64,000 nt of DNA from an uncultured Paracoccaceae bacterium (GCA_951812305.1 CATOSB010000017.1:62001-126000); one strand, 5' to 3'; positions 1-9,052 are shown, counted from the first letter of the stretch. A program made the numbers and translations. Notes: a model not told the origin generated them from the sequence alone.

Positions 1-1245
1 GGCGCGCTGGAGATCGACCGGATCAGCCGCGAGCTTCTGCACGCCGCCTGGTATGGCTATGCCATCGCCGAATGCCTCTGGAAGATCGAGGGCACCGCCG
101 TGCGACTCGCCGATCTCCGCGTGCGCAACCCCGCAAGATTCCGCTGGCACCGTGACGGCACACCGCGTCTGATTACGCGCAACCGCCCGAGCGGTGTCGT
201 CCTGCCCCCGGCCAAGTTCTGCGTCCTGGTCCAGCCGCGCCAGCATGGCGGGCAGGCGCATGGTCCCGGTGCCGCCGAATGGTGTGTCTGGCCGGTCTGG
301 CTCAAGCGCCACGTGGTCTCGATGTGGGCGGTCGCGCTCGAACGTTTTGGCACGCCAACGACCTATATGACGCTTGGCGGCGATCCCAGCGCTTCCGCAA
401 TCGAGAAGGCTCTGGCCCAGCAGGCGGCGCTGGTCGGCGGCGCGGGCCTGGTCCTGAAAGAGGGCCACAAGATCGAGCTGCTGGAAAGCGGTCGCCGGGC
501 CGGTGGCGATTACGCAGAGTTCGTCAGGGCGATGGACGCGATGATCGCCGATGCGGTGCTGGGCGAGCGCGCCACCTCCGAGATCGGCCAGTGGCAGGCC
601 ACCGCCGAGGCCCATGCCGACGTGCTGCAACGGCTGGTGGCGGCGGATGCGCGCCGCCTCTCGGCCATGCTGCGCCACTCGGTCGCGACATGGCTGACCG
701 CCTGGAACTTCCCCGGTGCCGCCGTCCCGCATCTGACCCGCAACACCGCCCCGCCCGAAGACCTCACCGCGCGCGCCGCGCGCGACGTGCAGATCGGCGC
801 CGCCTCCGGCCTCAGGCCGACACACGCCTCTGTCGAGGAGATCTATGGTGGCGAATGGGAACCCGATCCCCGTCAGGCCACCCCCGCATCGCCCCGCCCG
901 CCAATCGCCGGACCGGGTGCCGGGCCGGGCGCGACCGCCGCACTGGCCGCAGCACTGGCCGCCGCCCGCGAGCCTCCGGCGCGCGATGCCATCGATGCCG
1001 CCGTCGACCGCCTTGTCGGCGAGAGCGGCTGGGAGGCGCTGATGGAACCGGTGATCAAACCGCTCGGTGCCGCCGTGACGGAAGCCGACACCCCGGACGC
1101 GCTCGCCGCGGCACTGGACGCCCCCGATCTCTACGCGGCCATGGACACGAACCCCATGGCCGCACGGCTCGCCCGGGCCACCACCTCGGCGCGTCTCTCG
1201 GCAGAGGGGGATGACGGGGCCGACAGAAACGATGACGATGGCTGA
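1..1245 (+). CDS. Mu-like phage portal protein (gp29 / DUF935), 5' end cut by window edge
   Basis: The frame is open from base 1 (first residues GALEIDRISRELLHAAWYGY), so the gene starts outside the window; 414 codons remain. The motif order AWYGYAIAECLWK, then VRNPARFRW, then WCVWPVWLKRHVVSMWAV, then the Ala-rich tail ending in DDDG, is that of the DUF935 family. This is the portal-like protein of Mu-type phages, which forms the DNA-entry vertex of the prohead. Its last 35 bases overlap the next gene, a MuF-type head protein, which is the standard order of a Mu-like head module. The base composition is very GC rich, like the next gene. What is seen is family-level similarity; the portal role is inferred from family knowledge. 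Confidence 0.85.
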   Translation, partial: GALEIDRISRELLHAAWYGYAIAECLWKIEGTAVRLADLRVRNPARFRWHRDGTPRLITRNRPSGVVLPPAKFCVLVQPRQHGGQAHGPGAAEWCVWPVWLKRHVVSMWAVALERFGTPTTYMTLGGDPSASAIEKALAQQAALVGGAGLVLKEGHKIELLESGRRAGGDYAEFVRAMDAMIADAVLGERATSEIGQWQATAEAHADVLQRLVAADARRLSAMLRHSVATWLTAWNFPGAAVPHLTRNTAPPEDLTARAARDVQIGAASGLRPTHASVEEIYGGEWEPDPRQATPASPRPPIAGPGAGPGATAALAAALAAAREPPARDAIDAAVDRLVGESGWEALMEPVIKPLGAAVTEADTPDALAAALDAPDLYAAMDTNPMAARLARATTSARLSAEGDDGADRNDDDG

Positions 1246-2794
1246 TCCCGCGCCTGTGATCATGGACGTGCCCCCCGAGGAAGCGATTGAATTCTTCCGC
1301 GCCAAGGGCATCCATGTCGGCTACGACTGGCGCGACACCTCCGCAGCCCAGCATGCACGCTCCTTCACGGTGGCCAAGGTCGCCCGTCTCGACATCCTGA
1401 CCGATATCCGCGCGGCCATGGACCGGGTGCTGGCGGAAGGCGCCACCTTTGAGAGTTTCCAGGACGAGCTGGAGCCGATCCTGCGCGCCAAGGGCTGGTG
1501 GGGCCGCAAGACCATGACCGACCCCGCAACCGGCAAGACCCGCGTGGTCCGGATGGGCAGCCCGCGCCGGCTCAGAACCATCTTCGACACCAATCTGCGC
1601 ATGGCCACCGCCGCCGGCAAGTGGGCGCAGATCACGCGCCTGGCCGACCGCCGCCCATGGATCCGATACATCGCCACGCTCGATGACCGCACCCGGCCCC
1701 TGCACCGGGTCTGGCACGGCACCATCCTGCGCTGGGACCACCCGTTCTGGCAGACGCATTTCCCGCCCTGCGGCTGGCATTGCCGCTGCACCGTGCAGAC
1801 GCTCTCGGATGCCGATCTGGAGCGCTTCGGCCTCACACCCTCGCCCGGCCCGCCTGAAGGGTGGAACCGCACACGGCCATGGCTCAATCGCCGCACCGGG
1901 GAGACTGAGGAGGTGCCTGTCGGTATCGATCCCGGCTTTGCCCACAATCCCGGCACCGTCGATCCCGTGGCCGGCGCCCGCGATATCCTGAAGGACCGGC
2001 TCGCCAAAGCCCCGCCCGCGCTTGCGCGCGCGGCCACCTCCGATGTCACCGAATGGATTGCGCGTGGGCGCGAGAGGCGCAAGCAGCTTGTCGACGCCAC
2101 CGGACTGGCGCCGGACCAGACAGGCTTTACCGATCGCCTGCGTGGCCTCGCCGCCCGGGGCCTCACAACCGGCCGCGGCGCCGGAACCGTGGCGGCATCC
2201 GTCACGCCCCTGCGCGCAGGCGGACAGGACCGGGCCGCCGCCGACGCCATCCATGCCGCCTCGCTGCGCTTTCCGGCAAACTGGGTGGCGCGCGCCAATG
2301 CCAGCCCGCTCAGCGTTGCAGCGGGCGGACAACCGACCGGGGGCAGCTATATCCCCGCCGCCGCACGTGGGCCGGTCCGCATCGGTCCCGACCGGCTGAC
2401 CAAGGCCGATAACACCGCCTGGGCCATCACCTCCCGCGACCCCGGCAACGCCACACATGAATATGCCCACCACCTGCAAGCGGCGATGCCGGAGATCGAC
2501 CGGCTGTTCCAGACCCTCCATATCCGCCGCACAACTCTGCCCGGCGGCAACCGTGAGCCTCGCATCCTGCTCAGCCCCTACCGGGTCCCCGGACGGCGAG
2601 ACCAGTATGTCGATGAGTATTTCGGGCGGGAATACCCAGGCGGCCACGCCGCCGAGGTCATGACCCGTGCCTTCCAGATACTCTTCCACAGGCTGCCCGG
2701 TCGACGTGGCGCTGATCTGGACAAGCTCGTGCGCGACGACCCGGAAATGCTCGATCTGGTGCTGGGCCTTCTCTTCCATTACGATCCCGCATAG
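1211..2794 (+). CDS. MuF-type phage minor head protein with C-terminal HExxH domain
   Basis: 527 aa. Residues about 118-200 carry the SPP1-gp7/Mu-F head morphogenesis signature (RYIATLDDRTRPLHRVWHGT, then HFPPCGWHCRCTVQTL). After about residue 300 comes an extension not needed for that fold. It contains HEYAH at residues 416-420 and a downstream Glu in GHAAEVMTRAF (E482), the spacing pattern of a gluzincin zinc peptidase (HExxH plus distal Glu). C-terminal effector or enzyme domains on MuF proteins are known from phages. The start at 1211 follows a GAGGGGG run very closely; ATG codons at 1232 and 1238 are alternatives. The gene overlaps the portal gene. The head role is well supported; peptidase activity is an inference from the motif. 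Confidence 0.82.
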   Translation: MTGPTETMTMADPAPVIMDVPPEEAIEFFRAKGIHVGYDWRDTSAAQHARSFTVAKVARLDILTDIRAAMDRVLAEGATFESFQDELEPILRAKGWWGRKTMTDPATGKTRVVRMGSPRRLRTIFDTNLRMATAAGKWAQITRLADRRPWIRYIATLDDRTRPLHRVWHGTILRWDHPFWQTHFPPCGWHCRCTVQTLSDADLERFGLTPSPGPPEGWNRTRPWLNRRTGETEEVPVGIDPGFAHNPGTVDPVAGARDILKDRLAKAPPALARAATSDVTEWIARGRERRKQLVDATGLAPDQTGFTDRLRGLAARGLTTGRGAGTVAASVTPLRAGGQDRAAADAIHAASLRFPANWVARANASPLSVAAGGQPTGGSYIPAAARGPVRIGPDRLTKADNTAWAITSRDPGNATHEYAHHLQAAMPEIDRLFQTLHIRRTTLPGGNREPRILLSPYRVPGRRDQYVDEYFGREYPGGHAAEVMTRAFQILFHRLPGRRGADLDKLVRDDPEMLDLVLGLLFHYDPA

Positions 2795-2825
2795 CGACGA
2801 TAGCGAGAGCACCCCATGACCAGGA

Positions 2826-3697
2826 AGTGGGTCAGTTTGAATTGCAGCCCTTACAAGGAGCGAGGCTATGATCCAGCCGGGGGTTCCCACACGCGGTGCT
2901 GCGTGTTACCTTTCACTCAAGGCAAGAACCGGTGCAGGCATGGCAATCCTCGGGCGAAAAGAAATTAGCGACAAGGTCGCGGAGGGCAAGATTACGATTG
3001 AGCCCTTTGATGAGAATAAAATCGAACCGGCTAGCTATGATTGCCGAATAGGTGATGTCCTTGCGGCTGGTATTGGGCGTCACAAATGGGAAGAAGGCGA
3101 CGAATTCGTCCTTGAAAGCAATTCCTGGGCATCCGCCTCCTCCGAAGAGGTTTTCGATCTACCCAATGACATTTGTGCTTCCTATGGCATTCGCTCTGGC
3201 CTGGCCAGGAGAGGTGTAATCGCATTCGGCGGCCCTCAAATAGATCCCGGCTATAAGGGAAAGATTTTCGTTTCTCTGTATAATCCGACGTTGGAACCTA
3301 TTGTCCTAAAACATGGCCAGGTGATAATGTCGGTGATTTTCTATCAACTTATGTCCGCCGACGAACACGGATACTCCGGTCCACATCAAGGACAGAAGGA
3401 CTTTCCATCCCAAGACGTCGAATTTATGATGCGAATGCGCAGTCGAAACCTTGCAGAAGTAATCGACAATGTTGAAACTCTCGACCACTCCGTCAAAAGC
3501 CTTGCTGAAAACCTGAAAACCCTCACCTCAGATGTGCATGAAATACGCCGCATTGTTGATGATGCGAAGCCGTGGCTAAAGGTAATCGTGTGGATACTGG
3601 GTACCGCCGGTGTCGCGGCCGTTGGGTGGATTGTTGTTGAGCTTATGCAAAGCTTCTTTGGCTCTGGTTCGAAGCCATAATTTCAAACTGACCCACT
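2826..3697. mobile_element. Small inserted cassette bounded by perfect 16-bp inverted repeats
   Basis: AGTGGGTCAGTTTGAA at 2826-2841 is the exact reverse complement of the sequence at 3682-3697. Between the repeats lies only one gene, visibly lower in GC than the phage genes on either side. No transposase is inside. The unit sits exactly at the junction between the MuF gene and the next phage gene, right before that gene's start codon. This fits a non-autonomous mobile insertion cassette (transposase supplied elsewhere) or a moron. A target-site duplication is not clear: CCCCATGACC lies to the left and ACCCATGGCC to the right, similar but not identical. TTTGACCCA-like termini recall IS21-type ends, but that link is a guess. 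Confidence 0.6.
2868..3680 (+). CDS. dCTP deaminase-like domain protein with coiled coil and C-terminal membrane anchor
   Basis: 270 aa from an ATG preceded by AGGAG at 2857. The conserved domain starts at Met25 (MAILGRKEI, as in Dcd proteins). Dcd/dUTPase landmarks are visible: RSGLARRG (109-116) and QIDPGYKGKIFVSLYN (124-139). In E. coli Dcd the catalytic glutamate E138 lies in IVLEFYN; here the aligned residue is Ser136, so normal deamination is doubtful. Residues 190-232 look like a coiled coil, and 236-258 is a hydrophobic helix followed by a short tail, so the domain probably faces the cytosol while anchored in the membrane. It is the only gene of the inverted-repeat cassette. Dcd-family proteins take part in nucleotide-depletion phage defence; a sensing or defence role here is only inference. 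Confidence 0.75.
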   Translation: MIQPGVPTRGAACYLSLKARTGAGMAILGRKEISDKVAEGKITIEPFDENKIEPASYDCRIGDVLAAGIGRHKWEEGDEFVLESNSWASASSEEVFDLPNDICASYGIRSGLARRGVIAFGGPQIDPGYKGKIFVSLYNPTLEPIVLKHGQVIMSVIFYQLMSADEHGYSGPHQGQKDFPSQDVEFMMRMRSRNLAEVIDNVETLDHSVKSLAENLKTLTSDVHEIRRIVDDAKPWLKVIVWILGTAGVAAVGWIVVELMQSFFGSGSKP

Positions 3698-3701
3698 ACC
3701 C

Positions 3702-4103
3702 ATGGCCGTGCACACCATCAACCTTCCCGACATGCTCTACGGGCGCGAGATGCGCACCGTGATCTGGGACGACGTGGCGGGCACCGTTACCGGTACACAT
3801 TCAGATATACCGGACATGCAACGGGACCTCGCCCTGCCCACGCCGGTGGATTGCTCATCCGAGGGACGTGTGCTCTACCTCCACAATCCCGCGCACGATC
3901 CGGCCGACTTCCTCTGGCTGCTCGGGTTCGCCTTCAGCGGGATACTCTACGAGCCGCTGCGTTCGACCCTGCCGCCCGTCTTCGACGGCGTCGACCTCAG
4001 CCCCATGGAACCCGCCCCGCGCGCCAGACGCGATGCGGAAGGCAACATTACCGACCGATACGAGGACGGCTCGTTCCTCGGCTACGACATGCCCTACAGC
4101 TGA
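3702..4103 (+). CDS. Phage-associated hypothetical protein
   Basis: 133 aa, MAVHTINLPDMLYGREMRTV to DGSFLGYDMPYS, with no family recognised. Composition and strand match the Mu-like head genes upstream, so it is probably the next gene of that module. The usual ribosome-binding site is missing: the start codon lies five bases after the right inverted repeat of the inserted cassette. The original translation signal was therefore probably the one left at about 2805-2816 (GCGAGAGCACCCC before an ATG), and expression may now be impaired. Confidence 0.6.
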   Translation: MAVHTINLPDMLYGREMRTVIWDDVAGTVTGTHSDIPDMQRDLALPTPVDCSSEGRVLYLHNPAHDPADFLWLLGFAFSGILYEPLRSTLPPVFDGVDLSPMEPAPRARRDAEGNITDRYEDGSFLGYDMPYS

Positions 4104-4455
4104 CACCCGCACATCCGTCGCAAGCGCCTTGCAGGGAGTGTGCAGGCCCCTTGCAAGGGCAGGATTATCGTGGCTGCGGAAGCACCGGGAAGCGCGAAAA
4201 AAGCCGCCCCCGAAACGCCCGGAAAATCCGGTGAAAAACGACCCCCCGAAAAACACCGTTTCCAGCGGGTTCGCACACCCCGAAACGCGCCGATTCTGAA
4301 AAACTTATGGCGCGGGCCGAATTTGACGTGGCCATCAGGTCCGCGCCGCACCAGGCGCTCAAAGCCCTGATCTGGCGGGAAATTTCAATTCTCATCCCAC
4401 TTCATCCCGAATAGGCCCGGATAGTCCCGCTTCCCAAAGACTTTTGTCACCCCAC
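4104..4455. other. Intergenic, end of prophage remnant
   Basis: No convincing gene. It has a 12-bp perfect palindrome CCCTTGCAAGGG at 4148-4159 and a possible 35-codon ORF at 4307-4414 (MARAEFDVAIRSAPHQAL start) that cannot be assigned. The phage module stops here without the usual later head genes (scaffold/protease, major capsid), so the prophage is truncated. No attachment-site repeat could be identified. Confidence 0.4.
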
Positions 4456-4563
4456 ATGGAGGCGCTGAAACAGATGACGCCGGAAACACGGCGGATGATC
4501 GGTCTTGGCGCGCTGGCGATTGGCGTGGTGTTGATCTGGATCGCGAAATCTGTTGGCGGGTAG
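4456..4563 (+). CDS. Small single-pass membrane protein
   Basis: A 35-codon ORF with one hydrophobic helix (GLGALAIGVVLIWIAKSVGG) after a polar N-terminus (MEALKQMTPETRR). An internal ATG at 4474 is an alternative start. It lies 200 bp upstream of the DegP-like protease on the same strand. Function unknown. Only its membrane-helix pattern and clean reading frame support it. Confidence 0.4.
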   Translation: MEALKQMTPETRRMIGLGALAIGVVLIWIAKSVGG

Positions 4564-4762
4564 GGCGAGGACGCAATTTTTTGCCGCAACGCCATAAACC
4601 GCTGGCGTAAAGATATTTGCCATAGGATTATTGTAACAGGACACTCACGTGGGATTTACGAAACGCGACAGGGATTGAGTTGTGCAGCTTCGCGCTTATC
4701 TGTTTGCTTATCCGCAGGAAAGTGGCCCGTCCCAAACGGGCAGTCATGAACGGAGAAGAAAA

Positions 4763-6226
4763 GTGACATATCAGGCATATGCCAGAACGGTACGTGCAGT
4801 ACATTGGCCACAGGCCATATGGGCGTTGGCTCTTGGCCTGGCCCTCATCATCGTGCAGACGCAAAGCACAGCGGCGCAATCGCGACCTGACAGTTTTGCC
4901 GATCTCGCCGAAGAGATCAGCCCGGCGGTGGTAAATATCACCACAGCGACCACGGTCGCAGCCAACACAAACCCGCAATTCAACGTTCCGGAGGGGTCGC
5001 CGTTTGAGGATTTCTTCCGCGATTTCATGGACAGAAACCAAAGCCCGAATCGGCCACGCCGATCTTCGGCGCTGGGGTCGGGTTTCGTGATTTCGGCGGA
5101 CGGTTTCATCGTGACGAATAACCACGTCATTGAAAACGCCGATGAAATCACCATCGAGTTCTTTTCTGGCGAGGAATTGGACGCCGAACTGATCGGGCGC
5201 GATCCGAATACGGATATCGCGCTGTTGAAGGTCGAATCTGCTGATCCCCTGCCCTTTGTCGAATTCGGCAACAGTGATGTTGCCCGCGTTGGCGATTGGG
5301 TCATGGCCATCGGCAACCCGCTGGGTCAGGGATTTTCTGTTTCGGTCGGCATCATCTCTGCGCGCAACCGTGCGCTTTCCGGCAGCTACGACGATTACAT
5401 CCAGACCGATGCAGCGATTAACCGGGGTAATTCCGGTGGCCCGTTGTTCAATCTTGAGGGCGATGTCATTGGCGTGAACACCGCAATCCTGTCGCCCAAC
5501 GGCGGTTCGATCGGGATTGGCTTTTCGATGGCGTCCAACGTTGTGACCAACGTGGTTGACCAGTTGAAGGAATTTGGCGAGACGCGTCGCGGCTGGCTGG
5601 GAGTGCGCATTCAGGATGTCGAGGAGGATGTCGCCGAGACGCTGGAACTGACGGAAGCAGCTGGTGCGCTTGTCACCGATGTACCGGATGGTCCCGCCAA
5701 GGACGCTGGCATCCTGTCAGGCGACGTGATCCTGCAATTCGACGGTCATGTCGTTGAAGACACGCGCCAGTTGGTTCGGATTGTTGGTGCGGCGCCGGTT
5801 GGCAAATCTGTCGAGGTCGTACTGTGGCGCGATGGCGCGGAAGTTACCTTGGGGGTCACGCTTGGCCGCCGGGAAGAGGCCGAAAATGCCATGCCCGCCA
5901 GTGCGCCCGCCAATGAGGAACCGGTTGAGAAAGAGGTTCTTGGCTTGACGATCACTGCCATGACCCCGGAGTTGCGCGAGCAGCTTGGGCTGGCGGACGA
6001 TGCAAGCGGGCTTGTGGTTCAGGATGTTGTTGAGACGTCCGAGGCCTACAAGGAAGGCGTGCGCGCCGGTGATCTGATTACGGAAGCCGGTCAGCAGAAA
6101 GTCGCAACCGTGGCGGAACTGGAAGAGCGTATAGAGGCCGCCAAAGAAGCCGGACGCAAATCGCTGTTGCTGCTCGTGCGCCGCAATGGCGATCCGCGGT
6201 TTGTGGCCTTGTCACTGCAAAGTTAA
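4763..6226 (+). CDS. degP: DegP/Do-like periplasmic serine endoprotease
   Basis: 487 aa. A GTG start at 4763 is chosen because GGAGAAGAA lies 8 bases upstream; the open frame extends back to 4682 without a comparable signal. An N-terminal hydrophobic export signal ends near STAAQS. The trypsin-like triad is visible: His121 in NNHVI, Asp151 in NTDIALLKV, Ser224 in GNSGGPL. Two PDZ domains follow (about 275-365, starting GWLGVRIQDV, and 395-487). This is the HtrA layout of proteases and chaperones that clear misfolded envelope proteins. The gene stands alone and ends at a strong terminator. MucD or DegQ-type naming would be equally valid. Confidence 0.93.
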   Translation: MTYQAYARTVRAVHWPQAIWALALGLALIIVQTQSTAAQSRPDSFADLAEEISPAVVNITTATTVAANTNPQFNVPEGSPFEDFFRDFMDRNQSPNRPRRSSALGSGFVISADGFIVTNNHVIENADEITIEFFSGEELDAELIGRDPNTDIALLKVESADPLPFVEFGNSDVARVGDWVMAIGNPLGQGFSVSVGIISARNRALSGSYDDYIQTDAAINRGNSGGPLFNLEGDVIGVNTAILSPNGGSIGIGFSMASNVVTNVVDQLKEFGETRRGWLGVRIQDVEEDVAETLELTEAAGALVTDVPDGPAKDAGILSGDVILQFDGHVVEDTRQLVRIVGAAPVGKSVEVVLWRDGAEVTLGVTLGRREEAENAMPASAPANEEPVEKEVLGLTITAMTPELREQLGLADDASGLVVQDVVETSEAYKEGVRAGDLITEAGQQKVATVAELEERIEAAKEAGRKSLLLLVRRNGDPRFVALSLQS

Positions 6227-6250
6227 CGCAATCCCCAAACCAAAGAAAAA

Positions 6251-6276
6251 GAGCGCCGGTTGGGCGCTCTTTTTTT
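6251..6276 (+). terminator. Rho-independent terminator after the DegP-like gene
   Basis: Stem GAGCGCC (6251-6257), loop of five, stem GGCGCTC (6263-6269), then a run of seven T. It lies 24 bp after the protease stop codon. Read on the other strand the stem is followed by an A-rich stretch, so it may also serve the convergent DUF4167 gene less well. Confidence 0.9.
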
Positions 6277-6297
6277 CTCAAATCGCGATGCGCGCAG

Positions 6298-6849
6298 TTA
6301 CTCTGCCGCCTCCGTTGATCCTTCACTGGGTGGCGTGTTCGCAGGTTTGCGCGGGCGCCGGGTGCGCGGCTTTGGTGCAGGCTCGCTTTCCGGCGTTTCG
6401 ACAAGCCCGGAATCCGCATCGCCAGAACTTTCAACAATATCTGGCGGCGGCGAATTTTCAGGTGGCGGCGGTGTGACATTGGGCTGTTCGCCGAATTCCG
6501 GCTGCGGGGCGTCGGTTTGCTGTGCGTCGCCGCCAGTGCCGCCGGAACGCCCGTCGCGGTCCGCCTGACGCTGTTGGTGCCGTTCGCGTTGCTGGGCCTC
6601 ATGCTCGCGCATCGCTTCGGCGAGCATCCGTGTATAATGCTCTGCGTGTTGCTGGAAGTTTTCCGTTGCAACGCGATCACCACTCAACTGGGAATCACGG
6701 GCAAGCTGATTGTATTTGTCGATAACCTGCTGCGGCGTGCCGCGCACCTTCCCCTCGGGGCCGGAACTGTCGAACACCCGATTGACGATATTTCCAACGG
6801 AACGGTTGCGGTTCTGCTTATTGCGCGAACGCTGTTTAGACGATCTCAT
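6298..6849 (-). CDS. DUF4167 domain protein
   Basis: 183 aa. The basic N-terminus RSSKQRSRNKQNRNRS, then GNIVNRVFDSSGPEGKVRGT and the helix QQVIDKYNQLARDSQLSGD, is the DUF4167 domain, nearly restricted to Alphaproteobacteria. The rest is low-complexity Gln/Pro/Glu sequence with a basic patch (KPRTRRPRKPA). The function is not established; the basic ends suggest nucleic-acid contact. It lies downstream of prfA and prmC on the same strand, an arrangement typical of the order, although here the quiC-like gene sits between them. It converges on the DegP-like gene. Confidence 0.85.
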   Translation of the reverse strand: MRSSKQRSRNKQNRNRSVGNIVNRVFDSSGPEGKVRGTPQQVIDKYNQLARDSQLSGDRVATENFQQHAEHYTRMLAEAMREHEAQQRERHQQRQADRDGRSGGTGGDAQQTDAPQPEFGEQPNVTPPPPENSPPPDIVESSGDADSGLVETPESEPAPKPRTRRPRKPANTPPSEGSTEAAE

Positions 6850-7096
6850 GATATTCTTGCTTTTCGGCCTTTGTTTGGCTGTCGCTTACCCGATTTGCCG
6901 CTGAAATTCTGTCCCCAAGGGCAAATGATGTCGGGCCTTTCGCACAACGGAGCCCAAGCTCTCGTCGTGCGCAATTCGAATAAACACCTCTTTGGACATA
7001 AAACAAGATGATTCTTAAGATTTCCCACCGATAAACGGGTTTCGTATCGGAAAATCACCGTTTCTTGACCATGCCGCGCTGCATTATTAGGCAATC

Positions 7097-8968
7097 TCAG
7101 TTCAACAGGCGGCGCAGGGCGGCTGTACGGTAGGCTGCGTTGGCGGCGCCATAGCCCTGATAGCCCTTTGTCCTTTGCACGATCTCGAAGAAAAACCCAT
7201 CGCCATAAGGTCGGCTGTATAGCTGATAGAACCGTTGCCCGTCTTCTTCGTCGACAAGGATGTCATGCGCTTCCAGCGAAGCCCGTTCCGCATCTGACAA
7301 TCCAAGCCGTGCCGCTGCATCGTCATAGTAGTTGGTCGGTATCGGCAGGCTTTCAAAACCAAGATCGGCCAGCCGTGTTGCCGCCTCGAAGATATCGTCA
7401 GTTGCAAACGCGATGTGCTGTACCGCAGAGCCAAGACGCCCGGCCACGAAACGGCCTGCAATCGTGCGGTCGGTTTCCGCGCCGTTCAATGTGAAGCGCA
7501 TGGCGCGATCCGGTGCTTCGATAACCTGGCTGCGGACGATGCCGCCGGGGTCGATGACATCAACAATCGGGCGTTTGGCGAGATCAAAGAGCGAGGTGTA
7601 AAACAACGACCACGACAGCATTTCTTCGTAATCCATACTTTGGGCAATGTGGTCCACTTTGGTCAGGACGGTTTGATTGTTCGGTACTGCGGACACCTGT
7701 TCGAACTCCACCTCCCAAACGCGGTCCAATCCGGATTTTCGATCAAGGAAATGCATGACACCACCACCGACCGCCTGAATTGCGGGCAGGTTGAGTTCTC
7801 CCTGCCCGATAGGCTGCCGGAAATGCGCGATGTTCAGCGCGCCTGCCCGCTGCGCACAGGCATGGGCATCGTCCACCATTAGGCCAACATCGCACACACC
7901 GGTGCCGCGTGAGAGATAGGCGGAATGCGCGAAACCTTCGCGTTCAATGTTGATGACGATGCGGATTTCGCCCTGTTCCCAGACCGATACGGCCTTGTTG
8001 ATATGCTGTCTTGTGTGGGCGAAGCCCATTGAGGCGAGCAAAATACAAAGCCGTTCCGCCTCTGCCTCGTCGGCAGCGAATTCGATGAACGCCACACCTT
8101 CGATGCTGGCCCGACTGGGCATCGGTGTGGGCGTGATGGCAAAGGGCGGCGCATCACGCGCAACATCATCCATCAGCGCCAGAAGCGATCTTTGACCGTC
8201 CGCCGCGATCTTTCGCGGACTGCCGCCGCGGAACTGATCGTTGAAAATCTCCAACGAGATCGGGCCATCATAGCCCGTGGCGACAACAGCCTTCATGAAG
8301 GCGGTCACGTCCAGATCGCCCTCGCCGGGCATGTTTCGGAAGTGGCGCGACCAATAAAGCAGATCCATCTCGATCAGGGGCGCATCGGCAAGTTGAACGA
8401 AGAATATCTTGTCGCCGGGAATGGCGCGAATGCTTTCGGGCGACAGTTTGCGCCCGAGCGTGTGAAAACTGTCGACGATCAGGCCGATATTTTGGTGATC
8501 GGCGCGGCGCACGATTTCCCATGCATCGCGGTGGTCGTCCACATGCGTGCCCCATGCCAAAGCCTCGTATCCGACGCGCAGGTTCCGTTTGGCGGCACGG
8601 TCGCCGAGTTCGCACAGGTCATCGGCGGCCCGGTCGACCCCGCCAAGGGCCTTGGGATGCACGCTGGAACAGATCAGGACAAGATCAGTGCCCAGTTCCT
8701 CCATCACATCGAATTTGCGTTCCGCGCGGTCAAACGCGCGGGTGCGGTCGGGTTCGGGCAATCCCTCAAAATCTCTGAACGGCTGGAAAAGCATGATTTC
8801 CAGCCCACGATCCCGCACCATTTGCCCGACTTCACGCGGCTTTCCGTCAAATGCGATGAAGTCCTGTTCGAAAATCTCGACCCCGTCGAAACCGGCGGCC
8901 TCGATGGCATCCAGCTTTTCGATCAGGTCGCCGGAAATCGAGACGGTGGCAATTCCGGTTTTCAGCAC
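7097..8968 (-). CDS. quiC: 3-dehydroshikimate dehydratase, QuiC type (sugar-isomerase plus HPPD-like fusion)
   Basis: 623 aa, starting at an ATG with AAGGAG about 10 bases upstream. Residues 1-270 form an AP-endonuclease-2/xylose-isomerase-like TIM barrel (GIATVSISGDL, GFDGVEIFEQDF, GYEALAWGTHVDD, LIVDSFHTLGR, SLEIFND). Residues about 290-623 resemble 4-hydroxyphenylpyruvate dioxygenase with two vicinal-oxygen-chelate repeats (GMGFAHT region; VDHIAQSM, SAVQHIAFATDDIF, FFEIVQR). This fusion is characteristic of bacterial dehydroshikimate dehydratases, which convert 3-dehydroshikimate to protocatechuate in quinate and shikimate breakdown. No other catabolic gene is adjacent. Substrate assignment rests on the family architecture. 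Confidence 0.82.
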   Translation of the reverse strand: MLKTGIATVSISGDLIEKLDAIEAAGFDGVEIFEQDFIAFDGKPREVGQMVRDRGLEIMLFQPFRDFEGLPEPDRTRAFDRAERKFDVMEELGTDLVLICSSVHPKALGGVDRAADDLCELGDRAAKRNLRVGYEALAWGTHVDDHRDAWEIVRRADHQNIGLIVDSFHTLGRKLSPESIRAIPGDKIFFVQLADAPLIEMDLLYWSRHFRNMPGEGDLDVTAFMKAVVATGYDGPISLEIFNDQFRGGSPRKIAADGQRSLLALMDDVARDAPPFAITPTPMPSRASIEGVAFIEFAADEAEAERLCILLASMGFAHTRQHINKAVSVWEQGEIRIVINIEREGFAHSAYLSRGTGVCDVGLMVDDAHACAQRAGALNIAHFRQPIGQGELNLPAIQAVGGGVMHFLDRKSGLDRVWEVEFEQVSAVPNNQTVLTKVDHIAQSMDYEEMLSWSLFYTSLFDLAKRPIVDVIDPGGIVRSQVIEAPDRAMRFTLNGAETDRTIAGRFVAGRLGSAVQHIAFATDDIFEAATRLADLGFESLPIPTNYYDDAAARLGLSDAERASLEAHDILVDEEDGQRFYQLYSRPYGDGFFFEIVQRTKGYQGYGAANAAYRTAALRRLLN

Positions 8969-9052
8969 GTTGACCGGCTCCTTCTGGAATACATCGGCAA
9001 GCTCACTTATCCAAAAGCAGCATTCTACGTCTCAGACCATCATCGCAACGTT

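Noticed and set aside
1055..2890. 611-codon open frame on the minus strand
   Set aside because: It is the antisense of the portal and MuF genes in very GC-rich DNA; its translation is low-complexity Gly/Arg/Ala and matches no family.
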